This document shows positions 15,001 to 21,000 of a stretch of DNA of 64,000 nucleotides, piece after piece. The position numbers were made by a program, and so were the translations under genes. This DNA comes from Ypsolopha sequella (lineage: Eukaryota > Arthropoda > Insecta > Lepidoptera > Ypsolophidae). Position 1 is the first letter of the stretch; the number at the start of each line of letters is the position of its first letter. The notes beneath the pieces were generated by a model. That model worked only from the letters and a program-made list of their open reading frames with translations. It was not told the DNA's origin and did not search any database. The stretch lies in contig OW203988.1 in the NCBI GenBank assembly GCA_934047225.1, positions 6,358,229 to 6,422,228 of the forward strand. Reading direction: 5' to 3'.

Positions 15001-18000
15001 CGAAGGTAAAGTACACCCCTCATCACAACTTGAAGAACAGCAACAATATAGCAGCGGTAGCTCTGATAGTCGTTCATAAACTCACACCGAGTTGGGTTTC
15101 CTACCCGGGTCGCAACACTAACCCGTTCAAAAATGAACTCGCGTCTCAACACCGACCGTTCAAAAATGACAGTGTCGCTACACTGGTGTCGAATTTTTCA
15201 ACATCAACTCTGAGCAGGGTTCGCAAGGTTCGTATAGGCTCCAAACGTCACCTGACATTCACGTTAATTTTCGTAAATGAAATGACGTTAATTTTCGTAC
15301 CGAGGGGATCTTCTCAACGTTATAGTTGATATATTTACGTTAAACTTCGTGTAGAAGGGGTCCTCTCAACGTTATTATACTAAATATAATGCAAAAATGA
15401 CAACTGACGTTTGGAGTGTCGTCACACGACGAAACCCGTTCAAAAACTCAGCGTTACAACCCCAGTGTTCCTACCCAGCCCAGGGTTATTTAATGAACGC
15501 ACTTCAGATAGTCGTTCATAAACTCACACCGAGTTGGGTTTCCTACCCGGGTCGCAACACTATCCCGTTCAAAAATGAACTCGCGTCTCAACACCGACCG
15601 TTCAAAAATGACAGTGTCGCTACACTGGTGTCGAATTTTTCAACATCAACTCTGAGCAGGGTTCGCAAGGTTCGTATAGGCTCCATACGTCACCTGACAT
15701 TCACGTAAATTTTCGTAAATGAAATGACGTTAATTTTTGTACCGAGGGGATCTTCTCAACGTTATAGTTGATATATTTACGTTAAATTTCGTACAGAGGA
15801 GGTCCTCTCAACGTTATTATACTAAATATAATGCAAAAATGACAACTGACGTTTGGAGTGTCGCTACACGACGAAACCCGTTCAAAAACTCAGCGTTACA
15901 ACCCCAGTGTTCCTACCCAGCCCAGGGTTATTTAATGAACGCACGTCTGGGGTAGTGTACACACCCGGGGTCCTTAGTGGATGGAATAAAATCCCTCGGT
16001 TTTGTGTGCACTAAATGTTTTAATATTGCTGTATACTGCTGGCTTTACATCGATAATTACTGGTAATTTTATTTACTTTAATAGAAGCACTACACTGATA
16101 TAGCTCAGGGTTTTTATTTATAGTAGTTTATGCTACAAGGGCGAAAAGCTCGTGTTTTAAACGTATCCGAGTAATTTATTGCTCTTACGCGTGTATCATA
16201 CTACGTTTTTCAATGCATAGTGTGAGGAAATAAAACAAATATAATCTTGTGAACTTAAAATTATGATTGGCTCAAAAGGATTGTATCCAGAGCCGTTAAA
16301 CAGTGGAAAAAAAAAGTATAACATTTATGGCACACAGGAAAGGTTGCAGGTTAGCCAAATTCTCGTAAATAAATTAAAAAAATACATACATAATAAAGCC
16401 CTAGGGCATACTGAGAATGATCAAAAATAATCGACTTTCTGTTCGGTTTTGATGCATAAAAAGTGGGCCTTTACGAGCACTTGCATTGAAAAATTAATTA
16501 TGAATTTATTTAATATTGACAGATATAGCTCTGTACATTAGACGTAGGGTTCCCTCAGTAATGGCAACTTGAACAAAAGTTACACAAAGTGTTGCTATAC
16601 TAATTTATGTCGGTTCTGTTCTAGAACGCTGGCTTCTCGGTCTAGAGATCCAGGTTCGATCGCCGATCGGACATGCACCAATGAGTTTTTCGGAATTTAT
16701 GTGCATAGTATTTGTTCTTACTTACCACTTGCTGAACGGTGAAGGAAATATCGTAAGGAAACATGCATGCCCTAAAAAGTATTCGTGGCCGGAGTACGGC
16801 GATAGGGACGTTGAGAGGTAATAATCGTCGGTGAAACGCGGGTGTACCAAGTGTGGACTGGGACTTGCATTTCACAGTTCACACTCGGAACACCTCTGAC
16901 ATCCCTTCGGGGATTCATGTCGTGACGACATATTTATATTTATTTATTTTTGAAGAACCTGCAGTTGACTTGAGTAAAAAGTTTCTTTCATTTCCAGGAC
17001 TTCCAGCGGGCGTTTATAACAAAAAGTGGTCTGATCTTTAACGCAATGGTTGGAACATATTTCATCAGCATTATGAACACTGTTTGTCTGTGTGAGTACC
17101 AGCTTTGTTAAACTTTGATCCTATGGCCGATGAACCGAACTTTGCAGAGTATTTGACAGGAACTAGGTAGTTGTTGTTTGATTTTTAAGGTTCCGTACCC
17201 AAAGGGTAACCAACGGGGCCCTATTGCTAAGACTCCGCTGTCCGTCTGTCACTATGCTATATCTCATGAACCGTGATAGTTAGACAGTTGAAATTTTCAC
17301 AGATGATATATTTCTGTTGCCGCTATAACAACAAATACTACAAAACTTGTCTTTCTAGCTTTCCAACGATACACATATTGTATATAATATAATAAAAATA
17401 CTACTCATACTGAACATTTGCCGTGACCTTGACTTACCTGTGCCGGGCGGCACAGCTACAAGCTAACGGGTTAAAAGACTATCGCTAATGTTACAAAATC
17501 CAATTACCATTTTGAAGTTTACTTAGACTAATCTGTACAGAAAGTTTTAAGACTTAACTCAGTCTCGTGTTAAATAAAAATTCCTGGTTTTAACGAGCAG
17601 TTTTTGATATTTTTTTCTCTGCTGTAAAAGTTAACCAATCAAGAAAAGCAATTACACAAATGATGTCAAAGACATGCATGATAAATGAAATACATAATTT
17701 TTTATCTCGAAAACTATCACTTACAGAAATTTACCAATCAGTATTTGTCACTTGAAATATGAATATCTGTCATATCAAAAATCATAAGGTTCATAAAATT
17801 TCAAATTGGAACCACTGTGCGTCATAACGATGTATTTTACTAATATTTTTAATAAGGAATCCTAAAAAACACCAACTAAAATATTCAAAGTTTTTGTTTT
17901 GTTTAAGAAATTGTAACTTTGTGTACAGCTAAACAAAATTTATTTTGTTTAAAAAAACAAAAACAAATATAACAGGTGGTATTTTGTGCCCCAGATTTAG

Positions 18001-21000
18001 CCCAGACAAGGGCGAAATTCGTGAATCACATACAGCTCCCGGCATTAAACAATGCACATCGTATCGTATCGTCATCTCTGTCACACGAAGCGCTAACAGT
18101 CCCCGGTGACAGAGACGTCGCTCTACGAAGCCGAAGATAGCCGATGTGAATTATTTATTGCCGAGACCTGTAAATAGGTATCTTGTTTCAGTCGGCCCAT
18201 ACAGAACGCGGTACTACCAGGAGTCACAAGAAGGACTGTATAGCGGGGCTAGTTTACTGCTCTCTTGTAACCTGATCTCCATACCGTTCTCTTTCATAAC
18301 TACCTTCGGCTCTGCAGCTATTATTTACCCGTAAGTAATAATCAATTTTAAATTTTAGTTTCTCGACATTTTTAACCCGACGAATGTCCAAAGTCAGGTC
18401 GGTGGGTCTACCGCGTAATTCTCATTTTCATCAACATCAACTTGAGAATGAAATTTGACGTGCGTGCGACGACGCCCGCCTAACATGCCATCTCTTTTGC
18501 ACGCGTTGAATTTCGCATGCATTTGCTTGAAGTTGATACAAATGAGAATTACGCGGTAGAGCCCCAGTAGCCTAAGCATGAAAACATCTCCGTGTAGTTG
18601 CGTTTGAAACTAAACTTACCCCTCGGCCATAGCTTCAGGCTTCGAGAGACGCGCCAAGCGGTTCTTCTTGCGACGGCGATGGCGGAGAGAACAAAAATGT
18701 ATGAAGTTGTATATAGCCGGCCATGGGTCCAATCTGGCGCGTCTTGTCCGGCTTCGAGTGACTTGCGCTCTCTCGACGGCGGTGTGCGGGGAGCCGCGCC
18801 AATGATTGAGCGCATAGGAAGAACCAAGTGTCGAGCGCTTTGAGCGAGCGAGCGCGGTAGAAGGCGCCGACGGGTGTCGTGGCAGGGCAAAGCCCGTCGC
18901 AAAAACCGCCTGGAAGCGCAGCAAGAAGCGCCGCCAGAAGCCTGAAGCTATGGCCGACCGGTTAGGCTGCCATAAGTATCTGTTAGTTCCGCTAATATCC
19001 GCTTGGAGCGGTTTCCCAGATTCCATATGATTTTGATGTAGTTTGAAACGCAACTATACGGAAATGTTTTCATGCTTAGGCTACAGGTCAACTCTGGATT
19101 TATGTTATGCACTACCGTATGTGCATTGGACACTAGCAGTTGTAAAATGGAAAAGCAATAAGAGTAACACACACAATGTAGACGACAAAAACAGTTAAGA
19201 TTTCCAAACATCACGAAAACCAATGTGGGATAAGGGACATTAAATAAACTAGGACAACATCCTCAGGCAGATACCAGTGAAGCATTCTCAAATACTTCAT
19301 TGCCAGTTTTAATTCAGAAAAAATAATAATATAATAAAAAATATTTATTGAAAAAGGCGTTACTTTGCGGAAGTCCATCATAAATTTGTGGATATATTAT
19401 GATTATTAATATATTTATATTAAAATTATTAATTGCAAATTATTAATATATCCACAAATTTAAAAATTATTATTACATACGGCTTGAACACTCACGTGTG
19501 ATTGTGTTTTTGATTATATGCCAACCGTTTTAGTAGCCAACAACCTTGAGTCGACTCGTGTCGGTACAAATATCGACAGAAACTATATTGAAATAACGTT
19601 TATATCAGCGCGCACTGCATTACGACAGGATCTCCAGGTAGCACAATGCACAAATTAGGGGAAAATAATACATTTTAAGCAATGTTTTCCTTGTATTTTG
19701 TGCAAGAACCATACAAATACCATTAGCGGTTTCAAATTTTCAAATAATTTTATAGTCTAAAATCAGTTTGACTTTGAACAATATTTTCAAACTGTTAACG
19801 CAAGAATAATTTTCAGAAATCAATTTTTTCCCCCGACTTTAAATAACATTAAATATTTTTTTATAATTTTTAAATATCTCATTTAAGAGAAATATCGTTA
19901 TCAGTATGAGTAATTTTCGGATGACGCTGGAAGAGGCGCCTTAAAAGTTGGGGCTATAAGAAAGCGAGCTTAAGGCTCCAGTCCCCTAAAAATCAGTATT
20001 CTTGCAGAATTATCAGAAAAGAAAGATTTTATTTTAGTTAGTAAGAAAGCAATAAATAAAATACATTTTACGTTAATTTATAGTGTGGAATTTGAAGATT
20101 TCAAAACTTATTTTTTCATTTACTTTAATGCTACTTTTAATAGGTTTTTTAGGCTTTAAACATACCTTTATTTATGTTCTACGCGTTGAGAGTCTCATTC
20201 ATGCACACGTCACGTAAAAATTATGACAAAAACAAGAAATTTATTCAGGTAACATTTATTCCTATATCTTCAACAATAATCTTACCTGGTTACTTTTTTG
20301 GATAACACTTTAGTTTTCTTATTTCGAGTGCTTTAAGTAGTTGTGATTTTATGAATTCAACCACTGATAAAATATTTTTTTTTCTACTAGAAAACTATCG
20401 TTTAGCGTAATCAAATTTAAAACACGTAGAATAGAACTATTAATAAGTGAAATAACAAAAAACGGTATTTAAAAAATTATTTTAAGAACATTTATCAAAT
20501 CGAAACTTATCGAGAGTTTAAAACACAAAATGCGTCGATATTTCCCTCAGTTTCGCTGGGACATCGCAGCGTTCAGACGTGTGTTGTGTAGCTCGACGTC
20601 ATTTTACCTCCCGCTCGCACGGTTGCTCCCTTTCCCTCGCGTAGATTCTTATGGAGAGGCGAACTGTATCATTAAAGTTGCTCTACTTGAATATTGCACT
20701 TATCATTTAATAAGTAAACAACTATGGATAAAATATTTTAAGAAATCCCTGTTTCGATAAAATAAAGTCTAATCTACGTCCGTCCGTAGTTCACAGCATC
20801 ATAACTTTAGCACAGTAAAGATAAAGACATGAAATTTGGCACAAAAATAGCATTAATTTGCCTACATATTACATTGTAAAAAAATATGAAAAATTTGAAA
20901 TTGTTTAAAATATTTTCAAAACAAAAGTGAGAAAAATAAAAAATATCCTTAAAACACAATATGGGTATCAAACTGTAGACACTAAAAAGGTGATTGTAAA

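Noticed and set aside
14892..15329. 145-codon ORF starting in an ABCG exon
   Set aside because: Codons after 15005 are intron read-through past a good GTAAAG donor into the tandem duplication.
15065..15944. CRISPR-like or satellite array
   Set aside because: Only two 442-bp units, no short direct repeats with spacers; a eukaryotic intronic tandem duplication.
18598..19053. Overlapping Arg/Ala-rich ORFs of up to 145 codons on both strands
   Set aside because: They lie entirely within the GC-rich foldback element; GC-rich repeats give long chance frames and none matches a known family.
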